DNA of 64,000 nucleotides from Clavibacter michiganensis (GCA_002150995.1 MDHJ01000001.1:1736001-1800000), one strand, 5' to 3'. Counted from the stretch's first letter, positions 37,865-49,686 are shown. Numbers and translations are program-made. The notes: generated from the letters alone by a model not told the origin.

Positions 37865-38595
37865 GCGACGCCCTGCGCATCCTGCACCTCTATCCCGACG
37901 AGCTCGGGATCAACGGCGACCGGGGCAACGTGACGGTGCTGGTGGAGCGGGCGCGCATCCGCGGCATCCGCACGGAGGTCGTGCGGCACGCTCCGGGAGG
38001 CGGCCACCCCGGCGGCGCGGACCTCGTCGTCGTGGGATCCGGGCCGCTGACGGCGCAGCGCGCCGTGCTGCCGGACCTCGTCTCCCACGCACCGCACCTG
38101 ATCGCGCTGCAGGGCTCCGGCGTGCCCGTCCTCGCCGTGGGCGGCGGCCTCCAGCTGCTGGGGGAGTCGGTGCGGCTCCCGGACGGCGGCGAGCTGGTCG
38201 GTGCCGGAGTCCTCCCGGTGCGGACGACGCTCACTGCCGAGCGCCGGGTGGGCGACCTCGTCCTCGACACCCCGGACGGCGAGCTCGTCGGATACGAGAA
38301 CCACGGATCCACGCTCGACATCGGGGATCATCCGCCCCTCGGCACCGTCCGCGCGGGGTTCGGCAACTCGGGGCCGGGCGGCGGCGAGGGCGTGCGCGTC
38401 GGCGCGTCGATCGGCACGCACCTGGGCGGGCCCGTGCTGGCGCTCAACCCGCGCCTCGCCGACGAGCTCCTCGCTGCGGCGCTCGCGCGGCATGGACGCG
38501 AGCTGTCGGCGGACATCTCCGGCGTGCTGGACCGCCTCGACGGGTGGGCGCGCGAGGCGCGCGCCACGGTCGCGGCCCGTCCCGCGCACTACTGA
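37861..38595 (+). CDS. gatD: GatD-like class I glutamine amidotransferase lacking catalytic Cys and His
   Basis: A 244-residue CobB/CobQ-type amidotransferase fold starting VSDALRILHLYPDELGINGD (GTG at 37861). The nucleophile elbow normally reads LAICGGYQ but here is LAVGGGLQ, with Gly94 at the Cys position. The His region normally reads GTYLHGP but here is GTHLGGP, with Gly189 at the His position. These are the positions of the S. aureus GatD catalytic residues Cys94 and His189. The fold markers GYENHGST and LNPRLADELL are kept and the frame is clean, so the loss looks selected, not degenerate. It probably remains a structural partner of MurT. Confidence 0.88.
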   Translation: MSDALRILHLYPDELGINGDRGNVTVLVERARIRGIRTEVVRHAPGGGHPGGADLVVVGSGPLTAQRAVLPDLVSHAPHLIALQGSGVPVLAVGGGLQLLGESVRLPDGGELVGAGVLPVRTTLTAERRVGDLVLDTPDGELVGYENHGSTLDIGDHPPLGTVRAGFGNSGPGGGEGVRVGASIGTHLGGPVLALNPRLADELLAAALARHGRELSADISGVLDRLDGWAREARATVAARPAHY

Positions 38596-38626
38596 GGCGC
38601 GTCGGCCGGTCGAGGCAGGACATGCA

Positions 38627-38659
38627 GAAGGGCGCGTCCCCGCGGGGGACGCGCCCTTC
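38627..38659. terminator. Terminator hairpin after gatD
   Basis: A perfect 15-bp stem (38627-38641 with 38645-38659), three-base loop, between gatD and the convergent DUF7455 gene. Confidence 0.85.
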
Positions 38660-38696
38660 GTCGTGCGTCGGCGTGAGCCTCGGCGCGTGGCGCGCC

Positions 38697-38924
38697 CTAG
38701 GCGCGCTCGTCGAGCAGGCGGCTCGACTCGTCGTGCCAGCTCGTGGCGATGGCCGACAGCTTCTCCTGGTACTTCTTGCCGTGGTGGGCGCAGAAGAGGA
38801 GCTCGGAGCTGTTGACCTCGACTCGGATGTAGGCCTGCGCGCCGCAGCTGTCGCAGCGGTCGTTGGCGGTGAGCTGGTGGTTGTCGAGCTCGTCCACGGG
38901 ACGCTCGGTGGCGGTCGGTGTCAT
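38697..38924 (-). CDS. Small zinc-finger DUF7455 protein
   Basis: A 75-residue protein, MTPTATERPVDELDNHQLTA. CDSCGAQAYIRV and LLFCAHHGKKY supply a Cys3His2-like zinc site. It matches the DUF7455 family that accompanies sigA in many actinobacteria. Function unknown. A strong GGAGG ribosome site lies upstream of the ATG at 38924. Confidence 0.85.
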   Translation of the reverse strand: MTPTATERPVDELDNHQLTANDRCDSCGAQAYIRVEVNSSELLFCAHHGKKYQEKLSAIATSWHDESSRLLDERA

Positions 38925-39136
38925 GTGATGCTCCCCTCCGGGTCGGGTCTGGGTCGAGCCGAATGCGTCAAGTACACCACGTGCTCCCGGGTGCCGGCTC
39001 ACCCTGCGGCCGCCGTTTCGCTCTGCGCGTAGGCGCAGGCCGGGGACGGCGGGTCGGAGGGGGAGGCACCGGGTGGCGGTTAAGATCGACACCGGCTCGC
39101 GTCCGGCGATCGCCGGACGCACATGGAGGACAGCAC

Positions 39137-41215
39137 GTGGCAGCATCCGATTATTCCGCCCGCCATCTCTCCGTCCTCGAGGGGCTCGAGGCGGTGCGCA
39201 AGCGGCCCGGCATGTACATCGGATCCACCGACTCGCGCGGGCTCATGCACTGCCTGTGGGAGATCATCGACAACAGCGTCGACGAGGCGCTCGGCGGGCA
39301 CGGCGACCGGATCGACGTCCGGCTGCATGCGGACGGCAGCGTCGAGGTGCGGGACATCGCACGCGGCGTCCCCGTCGACATCGAGCCGAAGACCGGGTTG
39401 TCGGGCGTCGAGGTCGTCTTCACGAAGCTCCACGCGGGCGGCAAGTTCGGGTCCGGCTCCTACGCGTCGTCCGGCGGCCTCCATGGAGTGGGCGCCTCCG
39501 TCGTGAACGCGCTGTCGGAGCGCCTGGACGTGGAGGTGGACCGCGGCGGGCGCACCCACGCCATGTCGTTCCGACGCGGCGAGCCCGGGATCTTCGACGA
39601 CCAGGGCGAGCCGAGCCCCGACGCCCCCTTCCGGCCCTTCACATCCGGCAGCGAGCTGCGGGTGGTGGGCAAGGTCCGCAAGGGCGTCACGGGCACGCGG
39701 ATCCGCTACTGGGCCGACCGGCAGATCTTCACCCGCGGGGCGTCATTCCTCACCGAGGAGCTCCTCGGCCGCGCGCGGCAGACCGCCTTCCTGGTGCCAG
39801 GGCTCAGCATCGACATCGAGGACCTCCGCGGGGAGCAGCCCGTGCGGGAGTCCTTCCGCTTCGACGGGGGCATCGCCGAGTTCGTCGACCACCTCGCCAT
39901 CGACGCCCCCCTCACCGACACCTGGCGGCTCGAGGGGTCCGGCACGTTCACCGAGACGGTCCCCGTCCTCACCGACGGCGGCGCCATGGTGCCGACGGAG
40001 CTCACCCGCGAGTGCGCGGTCGACATCGCGCTGCGCTGGGGCACGGGCTACGACACCCGGTTCAAGTCGTTCGTGAACATCATCGCCACGCCCAAGGGCG
40101 GCACGCACCAGGCCGGGTTCGAGGCGGGGCTGCTGAAGTACGTCCGCGCGCAGGTGGAGGCCAACGCCCGACGGCTGAAGGTCGGCACCGACAAGCTCGA
40201 GAAGGACGACGTGCTCGCGGGGCTCACCGCCGTGCTCACCGTGCGGTTCCCGGAGCCGCAGTTCGAGGGGCAGACCAAGGAGGTCCTCGGCACGCCCGCC
40301 GTCCGCGCGATCGTCTCCCAGGTCGTCCAGAAGGCCATGGCGGAGCGCTTCGCGTCGCCGCGCCGCGAGGACAGGGCGCAGACCGCCGTGCTGCTCGAGA
40401 AGGTCGTCGGGGAGATGAAGTCGCGGATCTCGGCGCGCACGCACAAGGAGACGCAGCGCCGCAAGAACGCCCTGGAGTCCTCGTCCCTCCCGGCGAAGCT
40501 CGTGGACTGCCGCTCCAACGACGTCGCCAACAGCGAGCTCTTCATCGTCGAGGGCGACTCCGCGCTCGGGACGGCGAAGCTGGCGCGGGACAGCGAGTAC
40601 CAGGCGCTCCTGCCGATCCGGGGCAAGATCCTCAACGTGCAGAAGGCGTCGCTGCCCGACATGCTCTCGAACACCGAGTGCGCGTCGATCATCCAGGTGC
40701 TGGGGGCCGGTTCCGGGCGCACGTTCGACCTGTCGGCCGCACGCTACGGGAAGATCATCATCATGAGCGACGCGGACGTCGACGGCGCCCACATCCGCAC
40801 GCTGCTGCTCACCCTCTTCTTCCGCTACATGCGGCCCATGATCGACGAGGGCCGCGTCTTCGCCGCCGTGCCGCCGCTGCACCGCGTCGTGATCATGAAC
40901 CCCGGCTCGAAGCCCAACGAGGTCGTCTACACGTACTCCGAGCGTGAGCTGGCGGCGGTGCTGGCGCAGGCCAAGAGGCAGGGCAAGCGCTACCAGGACC
41001 CGATCCAGCGCTACAAGGGCCTCGGGGAGATGGACGCCGATCAGCTCGCGACGACGACCATGGACCGGCGGAACCGCACCCTGCGCCGCGTGCGGGTGGA
41101 CGACGCGGAGGCGGCCACCCGCATGTTCGAGCTGCTCATGGGCAACGACGTGGCCCCGCGCAAGGAGTTCATCATCGACGGCGCGGGAACGGTGCGCGAC
41201 CGCATCGACGTGTGA
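39137..41215 (+). CDS. parE: DNA topoisomerase IV subunit B
   Basis: A 692-residue GHKL-type ATPase subunit. GTG at 39137 has GGAGG seven bases upstream. RKRPGMYIGSTDSRGLMHCL, IIDNSVDEALGG and GGLHGVGASVVNAL form the ATP site. The Toprim domain contains FIVEGDSALG and MSDADVDGAHIRT. Its position next to sigA, its pairing with the convergent parC, and the absence of recF or dnaN favour ParE over the oriC GyrB. It decatenates and relaxes DNA. Confidence 0.9.
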   Translation: MAASDYSARHLSVLEGLEAVRKRPGMYIGSTDSRGLMHCLWEIIDNSVDEALGGHGDRIDVRLHADGSVEVRDIARGVPVDIEPKTGLSGVEVVFTKLHAGGKFGSGSYASSGGLHGVGASVVNALSERLDVEVDRGGRTHAMSFRRGEPGIFDDQGEPSPDAPFRPFTSGSELRVVGKVRKGVTGTRIRYWADRQIFTRGASFLTEELLGRARQTAFLVPGLSIDIEDLRGEQPVRESFRFDGGIAEFVDHLAIDAPLTDTWRLEGSGTFTETVPVLTDGGAMVPTELTRECAVDIALRWGTGYDTRFKSFVNIIATPKGGTHQAGFEAGLLKYVRAQVEANARRLKVGTDKLEKDDVLAGLTAVLTVRFPEPQFEGQTKEVLGTPAVRAIVSQVVQKAMAERFASPRREDRAQTAVLLEKVVGEMKSRISARTHKETQRRKNALESSSLPAKLVDCRSNDVANSELFIVEGDSALGTAKLARDSEYQALLPIRGKILNVQKASLPDMLSNTECASIIQVLGAGSGRTFDLSAARYGKIIIMSDADVDGAHIRTLLLTLFFRYMRPMIDEGRVFAAVPPLHRVVIMNPGSKPNEVVYTYSERELAAVLAQAKRQGKRYQDPIQRYKGLGEMDADQLATTTMDRRNRTLRRVRVDDAEAATRMFELLMGNDVAPRKEFIIDGAGTVRDRIDV

Positions 41216-41229
41216 CGGGAGGCGCGGGA

Positions 41230-41303
41230 GCGCCGGTCGGCATCAACGCGGACAGCCGCGGACCCATGGGTCCGCGGCCGTCCGCGTCGATGCCGACCGG
41301 CGC
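41230..41303. terminator. 37-bp-arm hairpin between parE and parC
   Basis: Arms 41230-41266 and 41267-41303 are reverse complements except at two positions. The two differences are G-U wobbles in the minus-strand RNA but A-C mismatches in the plus-strand RNA, so the hairpin is best formed in the parC transcript. It starts 15 bases after the parE stop and ends one base before the parC stop codon. CCCATGGG is at the centre. Confidence 0.85.
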
Positions 41304-41304
41304 G

Positions 41305-43851
<2,547 letters not shown>

Positions 43852-43920
43852 GGACTCTCTGGGTCGGGATCGGCGTCGCGGCGCGGATGCGCGCGGGGCT
43901 GCTGTGGCAGACTGGGCCGG

Positions 43921-45060
43921 ATGGCCCCCATGCTACCGGCGCCCGGATCCGGCCGGATGAGCCTCACCGCGGTGATGCCCGGCTGCCTCGCCGCCCTCGC
44001 GGGGGAGGAGTCGGAGGCCGGCCTCCCGCCGGTGGACCGCGCGGTCGTCGTCCTCGTCGACGGGCTCGGGTCCGCCGCCCTCCGCTCCCGCGCCGGCCAC
44101 GCCCGACATCTCGTGCAGGGGTGGCGCAAGCGCGACGTGGTGGACGTCGGCTTCCCCACGACCACCGCCGCGAGCATCACGTCGCTCACGACCGGCGTCC
44201 GCGCCGGTGAGCACGGCCTCGTGGGCTACAGCGCGCTCGACCCCGCCCACGACCGCGTCCTCAAGCTGCTGTCCGGGTGGGACGCACGGAGCGTCCCCGA
44301 GCAGTGGCAGCCCGTGCCGACCGCCTTCGAGCGCGCGACGGCCGCGGGGGTGCCGGCCTTCGTCGTCGGGTCCTCGCGGTACGCCGGGTCCGGCTTCTCC
44401 CGCGCGGCCCTCCGCGGGGCGGTCTTCGTCCCGGCGGAGTCGATCGCCGACCGGTTCGCCGCGACGCGCGCGCTCCTCGACCGTGAGCCGCGCGCGCTCG
44501 TCTACCTCTACGTCCCCGAGCTCGACCAGGCGGCGCACGCGCACGGCTGGCAGTCGGACCGCTGGCTGCGCATCCTGGAGGAGCTCGACGCGGCCGCCGG
44601 CCCGTTCCTCGACCGCCTCCGCCCTCGCGAGGGCGCGCTGATCACCGCCGACCACGGCATCGTCGACGTGCCGGCCACGTCGCAGGTGCTGTTCGACCGG
44701 GTGCCGGAGCTGGTCGCCGGGGTGCGCCACGTGGCAGGGGAGCCGCGGTGCCTGCACCTCCATCTGGAGCCGGGCGCGGATCCGGACGCGCTGGCCGAGG
44801 CCTGGCGGGCGTCGGAGGGCGCGCGCGCCCACGTGGCGACGCGCGCGGAGGCCGTGGACGCGGACTGGTACGGCCCGGTGCGGGAGGGCGTCGGGGCGCG
44901 CATCGGCGACATCGTCGTCGCGACCCGCGCGCTCATCGCCTACTACGACGGACGGCCGCGCGACCAGGGCGCGCGGCGCATGGTGGGCCAGCACGGGTCG
45001 TTCTCGGACGAGGAGCGCCTCGTCCCCCTCATCCGGGCCGGCGCCTTCGCACGCGGCTGA
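43921..45060 (+). CDS. Alkaline phosphatase-superfamily nucleotide pyrophosphatase/phosphodiesterase
   Basis: A 379-residue enzyme of the autotaxin/NPP branch. VVVLVDGLG gives the first metal Asp, [15 protein letters not shown] the nucleophilic Thr, [14 protein letters not shown] the Asp/His pair, ITADHGIVD and GQHGSFS the remaining ligands. Likely cytosolic, since no signal peptide is seen. It is divergent from parC with 69 bases between. In mycobacteria a similar gene sits near sigA and sepH-type genes. Substrate unknown. Confidence 0.85.
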   Translation: MAPMLPAPGSGRMSLTAVMPGCLAALAGEESEAGLPPVDRAVVVLVDGLGSAALRSRAGHARHLVQGWRKRDVVDVGFPTTTAASITSLTTGVRAGEHGLVGYSALDPAHDRVLKLLSGWDARSVPEQWQPVPTAFERATAAGVPAFVVGSSRYAGSGFSRAALRGAVFVPAESIADRFAATRALLDREPRALVYLYVPELDQAAHAHGWQSDRWLRILEELDAAAGPFLDRLRPREGALITADHGIVDVPATSQVLFDRVPELVAGVRHVAGEPRCLHLHLEPGADPDALAEAWRASEGARAHVATRAEAVDADWYGPVREGVGARIGDIVVATRALIAYYDGRPRDQGARRMVGQHGSFSDEERLVPLIRAGAFARG

Positions 45061-45093
45061 CCCGGCACCGGTCGCACGCGGCCGGACCGGGTC
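45059..45093. terminator. Hairpin between phosphodiesterase gene and sepH
   Basis: GACCCGG pairs with CCGGGTC (45059-45065 and 45087-45093), with an inner CCGG/CCGG pair across a small bulge, in the 41-base gap between convergent genes. Confidence 0.5.
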
Positions 45094-45101
45094 GCCCCGG
45101 C

Positions 45102-46315
45102 TCAGGCCAGGTGGTCGTCGTCGCTGCGCGCGCCGAACACGATCTCGTCCCAGCTCGGCATGGCCGTGCGGCCGCGGCGACCGGACGGCTTCGCGGACCC
45201 GCGGCCCTCGCCGGCGGCGGGCGTGCGCAGGCCCTCGTCGTCGGCGTCGTCGCGCGGGCGGTCGCGTCCCGATCCCGGGTCGACGCGGCCGATGCCGGGG
45301 ATCACCGCGGAGCGCAGGGGAGGAGCCTGGCGCTGGCCGCCGCGCGGGCGGGACAGCGGCTCCTCGCGACGCGCGGCGGGAGCGGCGGGGGACGCCGCGG
45401 GGCCGTCGTCGACGGCGTCGTCGCCCTCGTCGTCGCGCGGCAGGGACTCCCGCTCGCCCCGTCGCCGACGCAGCGCCTCGAGGAGGTCGGCGGTCTCGTT
45501 GAGCTCCACCTGCGCGACGCGCGCCGGCTGCTGGCTGCCGGCGGGGTGGTTGCCCTGGCGGCCGAGGTGCGACACGGCCGCGCCCTCGTCGCGACGGGGT
45601 GCCGTCTCCCACGGCTGCGGCGCGGTGTCCTGGGTGGCGGAGGACGCGGGTCGGGGAGGCGGAAGGCACCGCTGTCGAAGCGGGTGACGCCGTCCTCCTG
45701 GTGCGTGCCCGCGGCCTCGGGCGGCAGGGCGCGGAGGCGGGGGATGAGGGCACCGCGGATCTCGCCCTGCTGCGAGAGCGTGATCGCCTCGTTGTTGGCG
45801 GGGGAGAGTGCGTGCTTCTTGGCGTCGTAGGACCACCGGGCGTCGTGGTCGATCTCCTCCGACGTGAAGGCCACCTTGACGAGCCATCCGCCGAGCTGCT
45901 CCTTCCAGCTGCTCCAGCGCACGTCCTGCGCGCCGAGCGACTCGAGGCGCTCCTCGATGACCTGCCCGAAGAGCGTGCCCTGGCCCATCGGGTCGACCTC
46001 GATGGCCGTGTGCACGGGCACCTTCATCGCGCTGCGCACCACGTGCTCGCGCTCCGCGACGACCGGTCCCTCGAACTTCCGGACGTAGTCGACGGACGCT
46101 CCGGTCTCCCGGGCGACGTCCTCGGCGCTCATGCCCTGGCGGATGAAGGACTGGATGATGCGCGGGGCGGCCTTGCGCGTCGTCGTCCCGGCGTCCGACT
46201 GGCGGCGCAGCGCCTGACGGAAGGAGTCGTCCATGACGAGGCGGTGCCGTTCACCGCCCGCGGTCTCGACGACGAGGGCGCCGTCCTCGACTCCGACGAT
46301 TTTCAGATCCTGCAT
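45102..46315 (-). CDS. sepH: Septation protein SepH (frameshifted)
   Basis: A DUF3071 protein, about 404 residues after one base is restored in the GGGG run 45653-45656. SepH binds FtsZ and promotes its assembly in Streptomyces and mycobacteria. The N-terminal domain (MQDLKIVGVEDGALVVETAG to about residue 170) includes the helix-turn-helix-like IIQSFIRQGMSAEDVARETG. A long disordered basic/acidic region follows, and the conserved C-terminal tail is PSWDEIVFGAR. Divergent from the DUF4193 gene. Confidence 0.9.
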
Positions 46316-46641
46316 GGGTTCCACGCCTCTCGCGCTCACTGGACGATTCACGATGCCACGAGTCGGCCCCTCTTCCGGGGAATACGCGTGGCGCGCCGTG
46401 ACTTGTGTCGGACGAGAGCGCCGGGAGGCGGGATCACGGCCTCCGGGCGCAGGTTGTTAGTGCGCGAACGGTGTACCGTGTGAGTCCGCATCCGCGGCCC
46501 GGGCACGGGCCGGTGCTCCGCATCGGAAACAGCCGGTCAGGCGCCTCGCGAGGGCCTCTGGAGCGGTTTGCTATCCGGATGCGATTCATGCAAACTGTGC
46601 CCGCCGATTCCGTTCGGCGGTTATTCGAGAAGTGGACAGGA
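46316..46641. other. 326-base divergent intergenic region
   Basis: Lies between sepH (left) and the DUF4193 gene (right). It is less GC-rich than its surroundings, with patches such as TTGTTAGTG (about 46454), GTGTACCGTG (about 46470) and TTGCTATCC (about 46569) that may belong to promoters. I see no open frame with support, no RNA gene and no strong hairpin. Confidence 0.5.
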
Positions 46642-46935
46642 ATGGCAACTGATTACGACGCCCCGCGCAAGACGGAGGACGACTCCGACTCGATCGAGGC
46701 TCTCAAGGAGCGCGTCCCGGACCGCATGTCCGGGGTCGTGGACGTCGACGATGCCGACAACCCCGGGAGCTTCGACCTCGCCGGCGCCGACCTCTCCGAC
46801 CTCGAGCTCGAGACGGTCGTGCTCCCGCCCCAGGCCGACGAGTTCACCTGCGTGAGCTGCTTCCTCGTGAAGCACCGTTCGCAGATCGACCACCAGGAGA
46901 AGCTCGGTCCCATCTGCCAGGAGTGCGCCGCCTAG
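46642..46935 (+). CDS. DUF4193 zinc-ribbon protein
   Basis: A 97-residue acidic protein, MATDYDAPRKTEDDSDSIEA. Its C-terminal zinc site is FTCVSCFLVKHRSQ and GPICQECAA (two CxxC pairs). DUF4193 is a near-universal actinobacterial family of unknown role, usually next to sepH and dut as here. Confidence 0.9.
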   Translation: MATDYDAPRKTEDDSDSIEALKERVPDRMSGVVDVDDADNPGSFDLAGADLSDLELETVVLPPQADEFTCVSCFLVKHRSQIDHQEKLGPICQECAA

Positions 46936-46981
46936 AGCGACGCCGGGCGAGAGCCCCGGAGGCCCGACGCCTCCCCGCACG

Positions 46982-47431
46982 TCATGATCGCCGTGGTCCT
47001 CGGATCGCGGCGATCAGTCGTTCCGGGGACCTCGTCGAGACGAGCCAGTAGGGAGCGGGATCGCTCGGGTCCACCAGGGGCACGCGCACCACCGGATCCA
47101 CCCACCCGCGGATGACGAGGTACGCCCGGGCATGCAGGCGGACGCCGCGCTCCGCCACCGCCTCCGCGCCGCGGAAGCCCTCGGGCTCGCCGAGCTGCGC
47201 GACGTCGATGGACGCGCGTCCGGCATGCAGGCGCCCGTCGACGACCTCGATCACCGGGCTCGTGAGCACGAGCGTCGCCACGACGCCGGCGTAGAGGACG
47301 ATCGCGACGACCACGCCGGCGAGGACGCTGATCGGCAGGAACACGAGCAGGCTCGCGGGGATGACGAGGGCGGTGGCGACGAAGAGCCAGGGAGCCGGCC
47401 ACAGCCGCTCCCTGTAGGGGGACGCTTGCAT
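46982..47431 (-). CDS. DUF3093 membrane protein
   Basis: A 149-residue protein with two N-terminal helices (PAPWLFVATALVIPASLLVF and ISVLAGVVVAIVLYAGVVAT) followed by a PH-like beta domain (VIEVVDGRLHAGRASIDVAQ ... YWLVSTRSPERLIAAI). Matches DUF3093. Divergent from dut, conserved neighbour in actinobacteria. Function unknown. Confidence 0.85.
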   Translation of the reverse strand: MQASPYRERLWPAPWLFVATALVIPASLLVFLPISVLAGVVVAIVLYAGVVATLVLTSPVIEVVDGRLHAGRASIDVAQLGEPEGFRGAEAVAERGVRLHARAYLVIRGWVDPVVRVPLVDPSDPAPYWLVSTRSPERLIAAIRGPRRS

Positions 47432-47469
47432 GCGCCTATTCGATCAGATTCCTGCACTAGCCTCGGACC

Positions 47470-47940
47470 GTGCCCGATCCCGTCGACGTCCTCATCGCGG
47501 GCGACGCCCCGATCCCGGCCTACGCGCATCCCGGGGACGCCGGCGCGGACCTCACGAGCGCGGAGTCGATCCGCCTGGAGCCCGGTGAGCGGGCGACCGT
47601 GGGCACCGGGGTGTCCATCGCCCTGCCGGACGGCTACGCCGCGTTCGTGCTGCCCCGGAGCGGCCTGGCAGCGCGCCACGGCATCACGATCGTGAACGCC
47701 CCCGGCACCGTCGACGCGGGGTACCGCGGCGAGATCCGCGTGACGCTCCTCAACACCGACGCCCGGGCCGCGTACGATGTCGCGGTCGGCGACCGCATCG
47801 CGCAGGTCGTCGTCATGCCGGTCAGCCGGGTGCGCTTCGTGCCCGTCGAGAAGCTGCCCGGGAGCCACCGCGGCTCGGGGGGCTTCGGCTCCACGGGCAC
47901 CGGCGCCCTCCCCGTCCGAGACCCAGGAGACCGAACATGA
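47470..47940 (+). CDS. dut: dUTP diphosphatase
   Basis: A 156-residue trimeric dUTPase that keeps uracil out of DNA and supplies dUMP. Motifs in order: DAGADL (1), PRSGLAARHG (2), NAPGTVDAGYRGEI (3), RIAQVVVMP (4), RGSGGFGSTG (5). GTG start at 47470 with a TAG-type -10 box a few bases upstream and no ribosome site, so probably leaderless. Overlaps the DUF3710 start (ATGA). Confidence 0.95.
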   Translation: MPDPVDVLIAGDAPIPAYAHPGDAGADLTSAESIRLEPGERATVGTGVSIALPDGYAAFVLPRSGLAARHGITIVNAPGTVDAGYRGEIRVTLLNTDARAAYDVAVGDRIAQVVVMPVSRVRFVPVEKLPGSHRGSGGFGSTGTGALPVRDPGDRT

Positions 47941-48632
47941 GCGACGAGAACGCGAACCAGCCGGACGACGCCGCCGTCACCGACGACGACGCCGAGCACG
48001 TGCAGGACGCCAAGTCCGCCCCCGACGACCGCGCCGACCAGGGGCCCCTGGACGAGACCGAGGCGAACCCCGTGCGGCCGTACGTCGACCTCGGCGGGAT
48101 CAAGATCCTGCCGCGCGAGGGCCTGCACCTCCGCCTCGAGGTGGCGGAGGGCACGCAGCAGGTCGTCGCCGTCGGCCTCGACTACGCGGAGTCCAGCCTC
48201 CAGGTGCAGCCGTTCGCCGCGCCGCGCTCGAGCGGGCTGTGGCACGAGATCCGCACGACCATCGGCGAGCAGATCCAGCGGCAGGGCGGCACGACGCGCC
48301 TCGCCGACGGGCCGTTCGGCCCGGAGCTGCACGCCGTCATCCCCGTCGTGCAGCAGCCCGGCCAGCCCGCGGCAGCCACGCGCGACGCGCGCTTCATCGG
48401 CGTCGACGGTCCCCGCTGGTTCCTGCGCGGCGTGATCACCGGCCGCGCGGTGTCCGACCCCGATGCCGCCGCCGCCGTCGAGGACCTCTTCCGCAGCGTC
48501 GTGGTCGTGCGCGGGGCCTCCCCGATGCCCCCGCGGGACCTCATCCCGCTGAAGATGCCCGCCGCGCAGGTGGGCACCACCTCCGGTGCCGCTCCCGTCG
48601 GCGATGCCCCGGCCCCCGTCCTGGGCTCCTGA
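47937..48632 (+). CDS. DUF3710 domain-containing protein
   Basis: A 231-residue cytosolic protein. A disordered acidic N-terminus of about 45 residues precedes the conserved domain (RPYVDLGGIKILPREGLHLR ... DGPRWFLRGVITGRA ... RDLIPLKMP). Actinobacterial DUF3710, always close to dut and DUF3159. Start overlaps the dut stop. Role unknown. Confidence 0.88.
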   Translation: MSDENANQPDDAAVTDDDAEHVQDAKSAPDDRADQGPLDETEANPVRPYVDLGGIKILPREGLHLRLEVAEGTQQVVAVGLDYAESSLQVQPFAAPRSSGLWHEIRTTIGEQIQRQGGTTRLADGPFGPELHAVIPVVQQPGQPAAATRDARFIGVDGPRWFLRGVITGRAVSDPDAAAAVEDLFRSVVVVRGASPMPPRDLIPLKMPAAQVGTTSGAAPVGDAPAPVLGS

Positions 48633-48634
48633 GC

Positions 48635-49447
48635 ATGACGGGCGACGGCCCGACCGACCGGGATCCCGCGGGGCCCGACGCCGACGGCGCGGCGCCTGGT
48701 CGTGATCACTCGGCGCCCGGGTCCGCGCCCCGGTCGCCGGCGGCGGGCGACGCCCTCGGCGCCAGCATGGCGCAGGCCGCCGAACGGGCGGGGCTCGGAC
48801 AGGCGGCGCGCGGCGAGACGATGACCGCGGCGGCCCTGCTGCAGGCCATGGGCGGCATCCGCGGCGTGCTCGAGGCGATCGTGCCGGGCCTCCTGTTCCT
48901 CGTCGCCTTCACCGTCACGCGCGACATCGTCCTCTCGGTCGCGGTGCCGGTGGCGGTCGCGGTCGTCGCCGTCGTCGCCCGGCTCGTGCAGCGCTCCGCC
49001 GTCGCTCCCGCGGTGGGCGGGCTCGTCGGCATCGTCATCTCCGCGCTCCTCGCGCTCCGCTCGGGCGAGGGGCGCGACTTCTACGCGCTCGGCCTCTGGA
49101 CGAACGGCGCGTACTTCGCGGTGCTGCTGGTCTCGGTCGTCGTCGGCTGGCCGCTCGTCGGCGTCGCGGTGGGCTTCCTCATGGGCGACGGGACGGCGTG
49201 GCGCGCGGACCGCAGGAAGGCGCGTGCGCTCCGGCTCCTCACCCTCGTCTGGGTCGGCTTCTTCGCGCTCCGTCTCGCGGTGCAGCTCCCGCTCTACCTC
49301 GCCGACTCCATCGACGCCCTGGGCGTCGCGCGCCTGGTCATGGGGACGCCGCTCTACGGCGTGCTCCTGGTGCTCTCGTGGCTGTTCGTCCGGGCGGTGT
49401 ACGCGAAGGACCCCGCCGCGCCTCCGGCCGGTCCCTCCGCCGCCTGA
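48635..49447 (+). CDS. DUF3159 membrane protein
   Basis: A 270-residue protein with a disordered N-terminal 55 residues and then about six transmembrane helices (VPGLLFLVAFTVTRDIVLSV onward). The family signature region GGIRGVLEAIVPGLLFLVAF is clear. Start ATG two bases after the DUF3710 stop. DUF3159 is actinobacterial; transport function has been suggested but not shown. Confidence 0.87.
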   Translation: MTGDGPTDRDPAGPDADGAAPGRDHSAPGSAPRSPAAGDALGASMAQAAERAGLGQAARGETMTAAALLQAMGGIRGVLEAIVPGLLFLVAFTVTRDIVLSVAVPVAVAVVAVVARLVQRSAVAPAVGGLVGIVISALLALRSGEGRDFYALGLWTNGAYFAVLLVSVVVGWPLVGVAVGFLMGDGTAWRADRRKARALRLLTLVWVGFFALRLAVQLPLYLADSIDALGVARLVMGTPLYGVLLVLSWLFVRAVYAKDPAAPPAGPSAA

Positions 49448-49526
49448 CGCGGCGCCTCGACTGCCGCCGGAACCGATGGCGGATGCGTCGGCCGCGCGCC
49501 GGGCACGGGACCGTCGCGCCCGATGG

Positions 49527-49549
49527 TAGATTCATCTCGACGTCGAGAT
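49527..49549 (+). promoter_or_regulatory. acn promoter -10 with 16-bp palindromic operator
   Basis: TAGATT (49527-49532) is followed directly by ATCTCGACGTCGAGAT (49534-49549), a perfect palindrome that would cover the transcription start. The leader to the acnA GTG is about 147 bases. The geometry fits a repressor. I cannot identify the protein. Confidence 0.65.
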
Positions 49550-49686
49550 ACATCGGCGCCGTCCCCGCCTCACGCCGGGCACCCCGTGCAGGGTCGCCTT
49601 ACTGGACCCGGCCGCGGCGGGCGACCAAGATCGGATGACGGGCGGAATTCGAGTTCCGCGCCCATCCAGCGAGGGAAGAGGGCCAC

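Noticed and set aside
38918-39136. Upstream extension of parE in the same open frame
   Set aside because: Codon use is poor, it overlaps the divergent DUF7455 promoter, and GTG 39137 has an ideal GGAGG.
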